This document shows positions 41,545 through 54,698 of a stretch of 64,000 bases of DNA, piece by piece. Origin of the DNA: Hyperoplus lanceolatus (taxonomy: Eukaryota; Chordata; Actinopteri; Uranoscopiformes; Ammodytidae); the NCBI GenBank assembly GCA_026929865.2, contig CM049395.1, positions 13,210,001-13,274,000 on the forward strand, read 5' to 3'. Under the pieces are notes generated by a model. It ran no database searches. It was given only the letters and a program-made list of their open reading frames with translations, and was not told the DNA's origin. How positions within the stretch are numbered: the first letter of the stretch is position 1; the number at the start of each line of letters is the position of its first letter. Both the position numbers and the translations under genes were made by a program.

Positions 41545-41701
41545 TGTTTTAAATTGTTGTAATTTGCTTTCCTGTAGGTGACTCAGGTTGGTAGGTGTGC
41601 AGCTGTTCTGACAAACACTAAACACTCCTGTCTTAGGAGGACCTGGAAGTTTTGTGTTACAAGCCAGAGCTGTAACAACAGGTCCCCAACAGACAAAATT
41701 A
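41545..41701 (+). repeat. Unclassified dispersed repeat, copy 2
   Basis: Second copy of the repeat described at 35581-35739. It has an extra segment (GCAGCTGTTCTGACAAACAC region) where copy 1 is shorter, and it lacks part of copy 1's ACATAAGTGTTCAC block. Confidence 0.75.
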
Positions 41702-41714
41702 CAAAAGACAAAAT

Positions 41715-41717
<3 letters not shown>

Positions 41718-41758
<41 letters not shown>
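41718..41758. repeat. (GA)n microsatellite
   Basis: About 20 GA units, directly after repeat copy 2. Confidence 0.95.
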
Positions 41759-41761
<3 letters not shown>

Positions 41762-43239
41762 AACTATTCACTGAGCTCCACATCCTTCATAAATATAATT
41801 ATACAATAAATAATAAATTAATAATATTAATAATTACAATAGTATGTGATCTGGGATCCCCGGGCATACATATGATCACACTCAAATACACACAGAGCAT
41901 AGCTGTTTTAATTTGAATTGCTGCAACACATGAAGAAGCAAACAAGCACATGATATTTCTATTTCACATATTCAAACATACACGTACACACACACCGACC
42001 ATACTAACGTTAATTGCGCCAGCATATGCTTGGCAGAGCATGTAAATCAGCAGAAATATTGATGATGGTTTTGTTATGAAGCTCAATGCTAAGAACTTGA
42101 TGAGGTCTCTGTGATAATTAGAAGGTCTCTGTGATAATTAGAAGGCTTTGCCACATGATCTGAATAGTGAATACTGTTTCAGATACTTCTCCGAGCTGCC
42201 AAGAAACATGTCTGCAATCCCACATTGTAGAGATGGTTTTTCCTTAAATCACATGTATCATTTAATGTATTTTTTTAATGCCTGTTTTGTCAATATACTG
42301 TTTAAGTGCATCTGGTTTCTCATTAGCTGCTGCCGAGGTGAAAACCATATTTCTTCCAAGTCCAAATAGAAACGACCACCCATTTGCAATCAACTAATCA
42401 AACCCAATTAGCCCAGACTATATTTTTAACTGCTTGCAATATCAATGGGGGACCCTGCATTTAAAATTAGACTTTTTCTTGTGACAAATTGATTACATAC
42501 CCATTTAAGGCACTAGAATTAACGCTTGATAAAAAAAATAATATATTTATCTCATGACTAGCTTTGAAGTATGCTTTCATTCAAAATATTTCTCTCCTCG
42601 TATATAATTTCAAAAGTTTAAGATGAAGGTTTTACCATGTTACAAACAGTGTCATGAAAGGCACAACACCCATTTAAAATGTAGGGTATTATGCGTGTAC
42701 AGTATGTACCCTGTATGATGTATACAATGAGCTGAGCACATTTAAAGGACACATGAGAAAAGGGCGGAGAGTAGAAAATAATGCAGCAAACACACTTACA
42801 AGATTAATTTTAACTTAAACTCAATATATTGACCTGATTAATGACCCCTTTTGGATTGCACCTTTTTCTCTACTGGCTTACAGTACGTCTCAGAGGTGGG
42901 TTGTGAAGAAATGTACCCTTAATGGAGAATAGACTGTCTGCTGGATTCTTGGCTGCATCTCCAGAGGGGAATGAATAATATGCAATGGGCACATTTCCAG
43001 TTTTTTCGCCATGAAGAATATCAACACACTTAGCTTTTGGGAAATTATGTTTGTTAGAATATAAAAATAATGTGTAATGTATAACACGATTTATCCATTT
43101 GGGAAGCAATAGCTACAGCCAGGAGAGAGTGAGTCACTATGTTTCATTTTGAGTTCATTAGAGACTGTATTTGATTGTAGAATAGAACCAGCACAGGGAA
43201 GCGTACATGTGCAACCAAGCAAACGCTTTGAAATCATCA

Positions 43240-43505
43240 TCATCGGGGCTGTGGTGAAGTGGGTATGTAGGTAGTCCACTGGAGTGCAGGGTTGGTGGTT
43301 CGATCCCTCGTCACATGTTGAAGTGTCCCTGGGCAAGACACTGAACCCCAAATAACTCCTGATAGATAGCTTTCCCCCTCATGGAAGCTGATGCTATCAG
43401 TGTATGAATGTATGTGTGAATGGGTGAATGTGTACAAAACATTGTAAAGCGCTTTGGGTCTGTGAAAATCCAGTGAAATGCGCGATATAAGTGGAGTCCA
43501 ATTAC
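43240..43505 (+). mobile_element. V-SINE-type SINE, different subfamily
   Basis: It has a head with a B-box-like GGTTCGATCCC near 43296 and the V-SINE centre (CCCTGGGCAAGACACTGAAC). The tail has GTAAAGCGCTTTGGGTC and GCGCGATATAAGTGGAGTCC, the form seen in many fish SINEs. Flanking CATCATC-type sequence at both ends may be its target duplication. The tail differs from the SINEs at 31.6, 33.2 and 58.6 kb. Confidence 0.85.
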
Positions 43506-43970
43506 CATCATCACAGAAACAATGTAGGGGTACTTAGGTATGACACAACAAGGTGAATACCAAACAACAAATTGTATTTTGTTGAAAATAAGATACACAG
43601 ATCACATACAGTAGTATGGCCTCCAGATTAACCATAGTCTTCTAGTACCAACTACGTAAAAGAACATTTTATATGATACGCTTAATTGTCCGGTCAATGT
43701 CATGAATCTTATTTTCACATTCTTAAATTGAGCATTTTAAAGCTTTCAACTTGAAATTAAATGCAAATACTGGGTGTATTGTAAATATGCATTTGCTTCT
43801 ATAAATAATCATCATGTATAGATGAATCATATTGACCTCTGACTCTTTGTAGGAAAAAAAGAAAAAAAAAACATTGAAAAATGAAATTATGAAATCACTG
43901 TGCCTTCCACTTCAAAGATGGATCCATGCTGTTTGTAATGTGTAGTAGTATGTACAGTATGATAAAATAT

Positions 43971-44230
43971 TTACACTACTGTTCAAAACTTTAGAATCGC
44001 CTGCCAGAAAAGCTTGTTCGGAACAGTCAGATGGCTGAGAGGACTACTCTATATTTTAGTAGAGTCAGTCCTCACAAAAATATGTTATTTTGGTTGCAAA
44101 ACAAAAGAGAAATGTTTTGTAGATGGAGTATAAAACGCTGAACAATGGTCCAGCCAGACTCATAATTACAGGAGCAAAACAAGACACAGACACCGCTCAG
44201 CAACAGAGAAATGAGAATAGTAGAAATCAC
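43971..44230. mobile_element. Possible Tc1-like relic
   Basis: TACACTACTGTTCAAAACTT resembles the ends of a common fish Tc1 family (CACTACCGTTCAAAAGTTTG). No matching opposite end or transposase frame is visible, so the extent is a guess. Confidence 0.35.
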
Positions 44231-44509
44231 CAGTCATTGATAAACACAACTGTTAACATATGAACATTTGTACAGATATAAACAGTGGCAAGTATCTGTT
44301 TTAGTTTTTGTCAGGTGCACAATATCTCCTTTAACGATATTCTTAAAACTATTCTTAAAATGGCTTAATAGAAGGTGACTATATGGGGTTGGGGGAAAGA
44401 AAGTGCATATGCCGGTAACCAAATGTGCTCTGAGTCTGGTTTAAAAAGGGTGTTCTACATGACTAACTGTCGACAAACACACACAACCAGAAGAAAGTGG
44501 TTTACTTAC

Positions 44510-44587
44510 AGACAGCATTTTTGTGACTGGAGTCTTTACTTGGCATCATCTTCACCCCTCTGGACTTCAACTCTATTGCTTTCTTCA
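44510..44587 (-). CDS. csmd1: csmd1 exon: basic linker between CUB2 and Sushi2
   Basis: This small 78 bp exon is phase 1 at both ends and encodes about 26 residues: VKKAIELKSRGVK, MMPSKDSSHKNAV. It has no cysteines and is lysine-rich. It matches the CSMD1 linker (VKKAIELKSRGVKMLPSKD), the feature that best separates CSMD1 from random CUB/Sushi genes. The acceptor is CTCTCTCCAG and the donor is GTCT then GTAAGT. Because it is symmetrical, skipping it would keep frame, so it could be alternative. Confidence 0.93.
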
Positions 44588-44986
44588 CTGGAGAGAGGAG
44601 AGGAGATAGGGCTCATTAATTTAAGAATACACAATACGTTCTTAAACGTATATAACAGTACATCTATTTTAAGTGCTTATTTTCTCTGGGTTGCCATTCA
44701 CTGCACATCAACAAAGGGTGCAGTCCAGAAAGTGCCTCACTCCCACGACACACCTACAACAAATGCAAGAGTGGCATAAAGTGAAAACTAGCACCGGGGC
44801 AAATAAGAGAAGATATTAAAAGCCACAGATTAGTGGGAACAAGAAAGGAGAAACAGGGTGAGAAGAGCAAAGCAGTGGAGCAACATTCAAATGTATTCCA
44901 TGTATTTCATCCCAAGCATTGCAGAACAATCTGTGCATCAACCAAAATACATTCCACTGAGGAACACACTTGCCATGACAAGCACA

Positions 44987-44990
<4 letters not shown>

Positions 44991-45031
<41 letters not shown>

Positions 45032-45055
45032 CACAGGCACACACCCACGCACACA

Positions 45056-45126
<71 letters not shown>
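44991..45126. repeat. (TC)n ... (CA)n compound microsatellite
   Basis: About 19 TC units to 45029, a short spacer, then CACACG and CACG variants leading to about 33 CA units. Confidence 0.95.
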
Positions 45127-45131
<5 letters not shown>

Positions 45132-45269
45132 AGAAATCAGAAAAGACACAAAGAGAAATTACAGAAGTATCAATGGCAATTAAATCTGAGCCTCCACGTT
45201 GAAATCATTAGGCACTTTAATATGCTAATTAAGACTTAAAACCAGTCAATTACATGACAGGAAAGGTCA

Positions 45270-45824
<555 letters not shown>

Positions 45825-46830
45825 TTAATATTTTCTGGAATGTGTAAGCCATTATAAATGAGTGTATAAATCCTAACCTATGGATAATACAGCAGTGAAA
45901 TACAAGGCTGATGAGAAATAGAGTAACAAAACTGAAGCTGTTGTTGTTGCAGTGTCCAATGTTGCACACTAGCACAGACCCCCTCTCCAGCAAATGAAAT
46001 GCATTTTTTATTATGTTAGTGTATTGTAATGTATTTCCATTTTCCGTATGGTCCACAACGTTGGCGAATATCATGCAGACAGAGAGATTATGTCCTCTTC
46101 CAAAAATGGACTATGTTTGCCATAACCTTCTGTTGCATGCATGCACTCGGTTCATGGCCGTGCTCATGTTCTCAACTTTACCTCTTTCAACAAGTATACT
46201 TAACAAAAATGTAGTTGATTAAAAATTGCTGCCATGTCATGAACGAGTGCAGAATTTTAGATTGGGGCACACCTTATTGCAGTTGTGAAAAATGTTGTGA
46301 AATAATAACGCGTCACAAACAATCGCCAATGCAGCCTTAAACACTGTAGAAAAGAGAAGAGCGAAAAACACCAGGATCCAACCAGCTTCATTTGAGGGGT
46401 TGCACAAAGAAACATCCCTGTTTGAAGCAAATCTTTTCAGAGTTCAAAGTATGATGTTGATGCCACTTTGCATTGAGGTACTAGGGCTGGCTGTTCAGGG
46501 AGATTTGTACTAAAAGGCAATTTGCTTCACTGGCTTAGAAAATGTCCATCAGGGAATTGAATGAGTGACATTACAATAAAAAATCACCACTAACCAGCAG
46601 CATAGCCCTGTGGTTGTACCGGGGAAATAGATTAACTTCGTAATCCGAGTGTGCTAAACGAAAGGACTATTTAGCAAATTCAAAATGACATGCTGAAAAC
46701 ATGTTATTTTCACTATTTGAAAATTCAAAGAATACAACCTAGCTCTGACTAACTGAAAGTCCAGAGGAAGCCATATTGTGAAGTTGTCTAACTTATGGCA
46801 ATGTTAGTAGTGGTTTGGGGATTTGAGATA

Positions 46831-48073
46831 GGGGAGAACGGGGTAATCTGAGCATTTGCTCCCCTCGAAGGTAGCTAAAATTATTAATCACTCAAATGTA
46901 CACATTTCCCATTAATTCAGGATGTTTCCTATACATGGGCATTAGCAGAATTTTTTCAAGACAAAGGGCAGTGAAAATATGATTGTTTTAAAAAAAGTTG
47001 TCAGGTGGCTCACTTTACCCCAGCTGTGGGGTAAACTGATCCACTTACTTTTTCCACTCTGAAACTACCATAACAACATATATTGTAACAGAAAGAATCC
47101 TGAAAGCTAGCCACACATTCCAGAACTAATGTCGGACTAGTAAAAGAATGATGGGGTTTGGTCAATTTAGCAAAGCACATTTTCTAAACATTTGAAAGTA
47201 ACTCTGAACAAAATCAAATACAACATATTATAATTGAAAATGTTTTAATAAGATTCAAATGAAAGATAGAACCAGTTAGATTAGAACACAGTCTGGGGGT
47301 CAGAACACAGGACCCTTAGAGCCAGCTAGTGTCAGGGGGTCAGAGCATAGGAAAATCAGAACCAGCGAGAACAGCCTGGGACTCAGAACACAGGAGATGA
47401 CCCAACTGGATTATAACATCAGCCTGTCATACTCTACAACTAGGCCTACTCTACATTCCAGCCCTGACGGTTACAGGGAATGATGAGAAGGTGCTCTTTC
47501 CGTGTGGTTGCCCCAGGTCGTCTTCCTGGTGTATTTCCTTGGCATGATGGCTTTTCTACAATGTGTATGACATTAAAATAAAACATATGTTATGTAATAT
47601 TACATTAAAATATGTTTAAGACTAAACTTAACTTGTGCCTCATGGTGGGGGAAAGTGAGACAATGGCTCACTTTCCCCCACAGCATTTGGCTCACTTTCC
47701 CCCACCACCACAATTTGAGAAAAAACTACCTCTCTTAGCATTTCAGGCTAATCTTCAGTTATGAGCATCACATGGTTTCATATGTTGGTAACATGTCAAC
47801 ATTTATGATATAAGTTTTTCTACATGAATACATTTGCTTTGGCACAACAGTTGATTAAGTTGACAGCAAGAACATTTACTTTTACATGCAAAATACCTAT
47901 TTTGGTGAAAAAAACATGCTTACCACAGCACCATGACGTCCTCTCTTTCAGGGCCATGGGGAAATGAGAGGGGCTTGAAAACATATATCTCACATGACCA
48001 CAAATGTTTTCCGTTGCCTAGATACAGGGGGTGGCTCACATTACCCGATGCCTCAGATTCCCCCGTTCTCCCC
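46831..48073. mobile_element. Pogo-like MITE, TA target site
   Basis: The inverted ends GGGGAGAACGGGG and complement are flanked by TA. The interior repeats a phrase based on GGGGTAAACTGA and GGGGGAAAGTGAG in both orientations, including an exact 15 bp stem with a 7 nt loop at 47645-47681. There are no open frames of note. It has the same terminal group as 31288-32488 and a related one to 3024-4815 and 17968-18685. Confidence 0.8.
47645..47681. repeat. Perfect hairpin inside pogo-like MITE
   Basis: GTGGGGGAAAGTGAG at 47645-47659 pairs exactly with CTCACTTTCCCCCAC at 47667-47681. Confidence 0.9.
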
Positions 48074-50339
48074 TATGCATGATTCATTGTGATTCTGGGC
48101 TCAGAATAAAAGAACTATTATTTAACCAGATTGGTTTTATGATAGAATATATAGTAAAGCAGAGTCGTTAAATGGAGACAGTGAAGTAGGAAAAAGTCAG
48201 AAAAAGTTCATATGTTCAAATACAGTTTTGAAAGCATCGCTCCTGAGATGATGAGTTGGTTGCCGATGGTAAGTCTTACATCAGCTTGAGCTGCAATCGC
48301 ATTTCGTTACCAACGGCAACCAAAGCAGTGATAAAAAAATATATATTTAAAATGTGGGAAAAATGAGACAAAAAAAAAGGAAATGATGTAAGAGACAGCC
48401 TGGAAGCCAATGTTCTACCATCCTCCAAAGAGCAACAGGAGCCACTGTAACCGCACTTTAATAATGCCGCAGGTGTACTGAGTAGATAGAGAGAGACAGT
48501 GAGAGAGGAGGAAACACAGATAAGAAAAGGGCAAAAACTAAATATGAGAAGAGGGAGAACATTGTTTTTTTAAGAATAATATTAATAGTGCTTCTTAGAG
48601 GAGCTTATTGGGTGCTTATTATCGGAGACACAACATTGTATATCTGTTAATGAGATAGCTAAATAAATGCTGGGAAAGGGAAGATGAAGAATTTCAGATA
48701 AGAGAAAGCACTGCCAATGTGTCTACCTGAGGGCAGTAGACAGTGAATTGACCACAGTGCACTAATTTGTGGGCTGCCAATGAGTCCACTAGTGGACCTT
48801 ATCAGTTAATGTGATAGAATAGACATGCATGGTTGAGGTGCATACATGTTTTAATTAACGTCTGACATAAGCTTAAAAAACAAAGGAAAATTATTTCTTA
48901 GGGACACTATAAAGGTGCATATAAAGTCACACTTTCATAACATGGCAGACAGTGAATACTACACACTGTAACTGTATACTGTAGGCAGTGATTTGGAACA
49001 CAAACAATGTTCTGCACCTGACACTGACTTATGATGGCCATAGTCAGGTGTGAAGCAAAATTGATGTATTTCTCTACAGACACCAATAAAGTATTATATT
49101 ATTAGGCTTTTACTCTTGTGAGATTCTTTGTTTGAACTTTCAGTGCACTTTTAGTCCGGTCATGTTTGTGAGTGTGGGATTTTATGTCAGCTTGGCTTTC
49201 TAAATCAGCCTGGTAAAAATGTTCTTAGACAACATATCGGGTGTAAAAAGATTTATATGATGAAACAGCTCACTGTTATATAACAACAGAAGCAGTGCCT
49301 TCACTGTTTGGCCTCAGACTCAAGTCAGTGGAAATATGACTCACCCTTGTGAGGAAAACTGAATATATTTCAATGAGAAAAACTATTCAACAAGTAATAA
49401 TTTTCCATTTTGTCAAGGAGAAAAGTGAGCTGACACCAACATTGGAAGAAACAATATTGTGGTCAAATTTACATCTATATACTGAATGACAAGGAGTTCA
49501 TGTTTTAGTGGTAATCATTACTGCTCAAGGCTGTAGCCGTGGAGTCAACAATATGGGGGACCACATCTGCCATTAGGGGCAGGGGGTCTCTAGGAATGGT
49601 CAAAAACAATGTCACATGGGATACTGACCTAACTGTTACCTTTTAATGACTCAAGTTAAGTGTTCCTATTGGTATGGTGTTACAATAATAAATGTCTCAT
49701 CAACAACATTGGGAGCATTAACCGATCCTAATATATTATAAAAAGCTGGTGAGTGGGATATGCTCAGATTGTGTGGGCTCGCTAATGCAATCACAATTCA
49801 CAGTGATATGGCTTACGTAACATATTACAATTACAATTATTCTAATTATGATTACATTACCTAATTATTATTTCAGATGGTGGGACAAGGCTGCCTTTTT
49901 GCCGCATCATTAAGGGTAATGTGTACCCCTCAGTGTATATATTATAATTACGACCTTGATTAAGAAGATTCACAGGAGACTATTGTATCATCTAAACAAT
50001 AGGCTCAGCTGATCATGATGTTCTTCAATTTCACATGATTTTAAAGACCCATCTGTGCATTTTATATAATTTCATCAAGGCAATAAATAATAATTGAATA
50101 TAAATCCAACATTTTATTCTAATTTAAAACTACTAATATATTGTTGGTTTATCTGGAAAGAGAGACTTAAACAAAACTCATCCGGTCACTGTTTGCCACA
50201 TTTTTACATGTGCTCATTTAAACCAAATACTACTCAGCCACCCAATTACAACAGCTGACAATGCTGGATTCTGTCCTACACAAGATTTCCAAAAACATGC
50301 TACAAAAATGGTTTAATTGACCTTTGCAATACACATGGT

Positions 50340-50545
50340 GCTGTGCTATAGTCTGACAGGTTGAGTTGAAATGAATGTGAGTTGAATTTGTGTGTTGGAC
50401 TGCTGTTTGTCTATTTATGTTATTTTCTACCTCGTACTTTTTATAGTATTTATTCAAATGTTTTTTTTTTACTGCGAACTGGAACTGTGAACTAAATTGC
50501 CCTTCTTGGGATAAATAAAGCTTTTTCTGATTTTCTGATTCTGAC
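50340..50545 (+). repeat. LINE-type 3' tail (tentative)
   Basis: It ends in AAATTGCCCTTCTTGGGATA, then AATAAAGC and short repeats of TTTTCTGA. This form, low GC with a TTGCCC...GGGATAAATAAAG end and short 3' repeats, is seen at the 3' end of fish LINEs. No coding part is attached. Confidence 0.35.
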
Positions 50546-51329
50546 AACTACTGTGTTCAAATAGACTCTGTAAAAAGTTTAAATAGCTGTGAACGTAACA
50601 GTATTTTATATCTTTGGCAAGACTTAGACTAATTTGTAATTTTAAACTGGATGAAACTAAAACCAATATTATTTCCTCAAAAAAAGGCTGTAACCACACT
50701 TACCAAACAGGATTAAGCCAAGGAAAAGTCTCATAATAAAGTATTGCTAGTTGAGATATTCACAATCCCTCACAACAATACTAAACTTTGCATATGCACA
50801 GTTTTCTTTTTTTTTCTTTTGTTCTTTAAACAAGATTTCATGGCCAAACAGTTTTCCTTTGGTTGATCTGATTGGCTGAAAGGGCGTCGTGGGGTATAAG
50901 TCTGCTTTGTCATGTGACAGTGACATATTTTTCATTCAGTATGACAGGTTGCCAGAGACTAATGGCCAGCTCTCTCACTGGAGCCACCTGTGTTTAAACA
51001 TGTCTGCGCTTCACTAAGATTAAGGGTGATAAGTGGTTCCCAGAAGAGATCTTTGAGCATAGTGCTTTGGAAGATCTGTTCTTGTCAGGCCTCTATGCTT
51101 TAACAAATGCGTGTTTATTTGTCTATTTTGATAATTTGGTGTCTCCTTCCTGCTCTCTAGTGGTAAGAAATCAATTATCGGAGCACTAACAAAAAGAACA
51201 GAGAGCTGTCTGAAAAACAGACCCTTTAAAATGTTTTGTTTTCTAGTACCATGATTTAAGATTAAGTACATGTTGATGAATGTCTAGAATTGGTTTCACT
51301 GAATATAGTCATTGTGTGGTGGGAAGGGC

Positions 51330-52170
51330 AAAAAGATAATGTAATATGAAGAAAAGTAGAGAAGTAAAAAGTGTGAGATAAGCTGCTCCTCTTCCATTAC
51401 TCGTGGGGTATGCCTGACATGGGAGGGAGGAGGAGGAGAGAGGGGTCAGACATGAGAGACTAAACCAAAAAAAAATTGAGAAGAGTAAAACCACAGATAA
51501 AAAGTTTGAAAGGAGACAGGCTAAGTTTGTGAAACAAAAGAAGAGAAGAAAGGACAGAATGGGCAGATTATAAAGGACAGGTCCGATATAATCTACAGCA
51601 GGTTATAGGACGACAAGCAAGACATTTGAGAGGATGAAAAAACCTCAGGGTGAAAGAGAGCAGAAAAGTACAGAGGACAGAGAAAAAAGCCACATGGAAA
51701 CCTGTGAAGAAAAAAGCATGGGCTGATGGATGAAGAACTCGGGGGAAGTAAGTGAGAGAGTGTGATTCTCTTAAATGAACAGGAGGTTACTACACAAGCC
51801 GTGAGGGGGAGGTGGAAAGGTAAGAAAGGGGGAGGGCAAGGAAGGAAAGTCTAAATGAGGTTGGTCATTACAAACACCGGGTTGCAGAGGATAGAGATAA
51901 ATGAGAAAGCTAGTGAAGCTGGAAGGAGAGGAGTGATGGGGTGGAGAGCAGGACAGAAAAGAAAGAACTCACAAGGATAAAGAAGAGGATGGTGTTTGTA
52001 CAGTAAGGGGCAGCAGAAAGAAGAGGTTTAAGACAAAACAAAGAAAGGACGAGAGCAGCGGAGAGACAATCAGACCAAAAAGAGGAAAAAAGTTTGACGC
52101 ATCCAAGTGGATAAGACAGTAACAAGAGAGAGGACAGAGAGGAGAAAGGGACAAATAAACTAAAAGCAGG
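51330..52170. repeat. Purine-rich tract
   Basis: About 840 bp in which the plus strand is mostly A and G (GAGAGGGGTCAGA, GGGGGAGGTGGAAAGG, GAGAGAGGACAGAGAGGAG). The csmd1 transcript would be correspondingly pyrimidine-rich. It is not a simple repeat. Confidence 0.75.
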
Positions 52171-52537
52171 ATAGAAGTATCTCTGTGTGTGCTTGCTGTA
52201 GCACTTCCATTGTATTAGCCAGTAGCTTTCTAGGAATACATGTACAACACAAACCCAGATAGACATTTTCTTTTCTGTCCATTATACTGTTAGTCTAGCC
52301 TTGGCCCATCCTATTGGCAGCTTGGATTGCTGCCAATACCTTATCTTAGGTTCATTCCACTGCTGCACTTAATCTAGGTCCCTGTGGATGTAAGCATCTG
52401 CAAAATGACAAAAGAGGCACTGTAAAAATAAATGATTGGATACAAGTCAGAAAAGTTGGAGAGCACACATTATCCATAACAGATAGCCGTTTGGTCCAAG
52501 TGCTTTGTGCAAAAACCCTGGTTCACCGGTATTTTTA

Positions 52538-52700
<163 letters not shown>

Positions 52701-53107
52701 GAAATGCAGAGCCAGTAAACATAATTTGAAATGTAAATGGGAAATGGGAACAGGAAAAGAGATGTGTTTCAAAGTGGTGAAAAGGGACTTAAAAGAAGGC
52801 TGGTGGTTACAAAAAGAGTAGCAGTGAGAGAGGCAAACCGCAGGAGGAAAGCAGCACAAAAAGATAATAAAGAAGAAAATTCAAGGGAGAAGGGAAAATG
52901 ACATGAAGAAAAGAAAAAGAAAAGATTCATGTTTCAAAAGAGGGTAGTGGAAAATATTGATGAGTGCCTATTTATTTGGCAAATGTAACTGAATCGTTCA
53001 TGGCAAGGTACTGGGAATGGAAAAGGTTCATCCAGAGATATTGAGGCCCTTTTGTGGTGCACTTTGAGTTGGCAGACAAGCCCAGAAAGAATCAAGGTGC
53101 TGTCATA

Positions 53108-53190
53108 AAAATAATAATCTGCATTTGTATAGCACCTTTCATACATAAAATGCCGCTTAGAGTGCTTTACATGCACAAAATAAAGATAAT
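53108..53190. repeat. Short interspersed repeat fragment
   Basis: TTTGTATAGCACCTTTCATA...AGAGTGCTTTACATG matches the pattern at 3440-3500. I cannot assign a family. Confidence 0.35.
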
Positions 53191-54648
53191 ACAATACAAG
53201 CACTCTAGACACCTAAACCTTCCTCGAGAAAAGTCGTGTTCAGGGCTGGAGGGGAAATCTTCCATTTATGCGGCACAATGTGGGCTGTGGCTTGGGCGTA
53301 TAAGGTATTCCCAACGGTGTCAACGTACAATAAAACCATGCAATCGTTTTTACCAGTTTTCTGCAAGAGATGTTTGCTGAAGTATAGGGTGTCAAAAAAA
53401 ATCTAATTTGTTCAAGCAAGGCAAGGGAATTTGATTATGGTGTGTCTTCCATTTTCTTCTGTTTATGTTTAACACAGAGAAGAAATCCGCAGTGACATCA
53501 TTTTGGCATTCCCCCTGTTTGCAGATTATGTTGTCCTTTATAGCTGAATCCCCTGGAGATGTCAACAATCATCAGCTTCATGACTGCAAAAATAGTTGGT
53601 TGTTTGTTCCATGATGATCAACTGCTTCATGGATATACCATTCCATATATCCATACAAGTGACAGCCAGTTGTGCGCACCAAAGAAGACAAAAATTCCAT
53701 CACACCACCGGGTGAGATGGGGTTGGTGAGTAGGGTGTGACCCTAGATGAGTGTAAGAATGAGAAAATTTTGGCGAACAGCAGGAACATGACACTGATTG
53801 AAAGAGGCCAGTTGAGGAAGTTCTTAAAAATGGTAATGTTGCCTTACCAGTCAACTGAGAGGGGGTTCAGTGGAAGAGCCAGGGCCATCTCCAACCTGGG
53901 GGACTGTGGATCCCCCAAAGAAGGTGAAAGAAGGTATCACAAAAGTGACATCTGGGCTGCTGATCTCACTGTAAGAAGTGATTTTGTCCTGGTTAAATTA
54001 CTAGAAAATGACCTGGATAAGTCACTAGAAAATTGATGATTGAATGGAAATTATTAATAGCTACTCCTGTTTCTATTGCAGCCAATAAAGTAATTAAAAA
54101 TTAAATTGTTTGTATAATGGAGAGAGAGAGAGAGATTCAAAGAGAGAGGTCTGACTGACACAGAGAAAAGTCAATAGAGATTAGAAAATAGGACCGATAA
54201 ACAGTTTACAATCCAATGAAAATCAAATCGTTATAATATCATACCATACTTCCATCACACCCATCAAAACTGACACATCTTCTCTCATGTGTCATGGATT
54301 TAGGAAGGAAGACTGGTGTGTGGGCATCACACAATATGGGTCCCAATATCCATACTTCCATGTTATTAAGTATGCCAGAACAAGAGGCAGGATGCAACAT
54401 ATCAACATACATGCATCTAACATGCAGAATGCAAACAATACCTAGATGGCCTGGGTATGGGGATTTGGGTATGCTGACCCACAATCCTCTGTGCAGTGGA
54501 AGTCCCATCGACTGTGGCCTCGAGAGAGAACAACCAGCAATGCAACATATCGATAAGCAGCAGGATCAAGTTCAAGGTGCTATGTTATGATAGTAGTGTG
54601 TTCCAATTGTATGCACACTGCATGCAAACTACATACTTTACAAAAGTA

Positions 54649-54651
54649 AAA

Positions 54652-54698
<47 letters not shown>
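54649..54698. repeat. (A)n(TA)n(CA)n microsatellite
   Basis: Twelve A, about 12 TA units and about 7 CA units. Confidence 0.93.

Larger units (their letters stand above)
36386..44509 (-). other. csmd1: csmd1 intron between linker and Sushi2 (8.1 kb)
   Basis: Named contents are microsatellites at 39691-39791, 41499-41540 and 41718-41758, repeat copy 2 at 41545-41701, a V-SINE at 43240-43505 and a possible Tc1 relic near 43971. A 22 bp exact tandem duplication lies at about 42103-42146. About 36400-39650 and 39850-41490 look like plain AT-rich intron. Confidence 0.7.

Noticed and set aside
54294-54590. 98-codon plus-strand frame and its reverse partner at 54239-54508
   Set aside because: No domain or repeat identity, and no support beyond being open.
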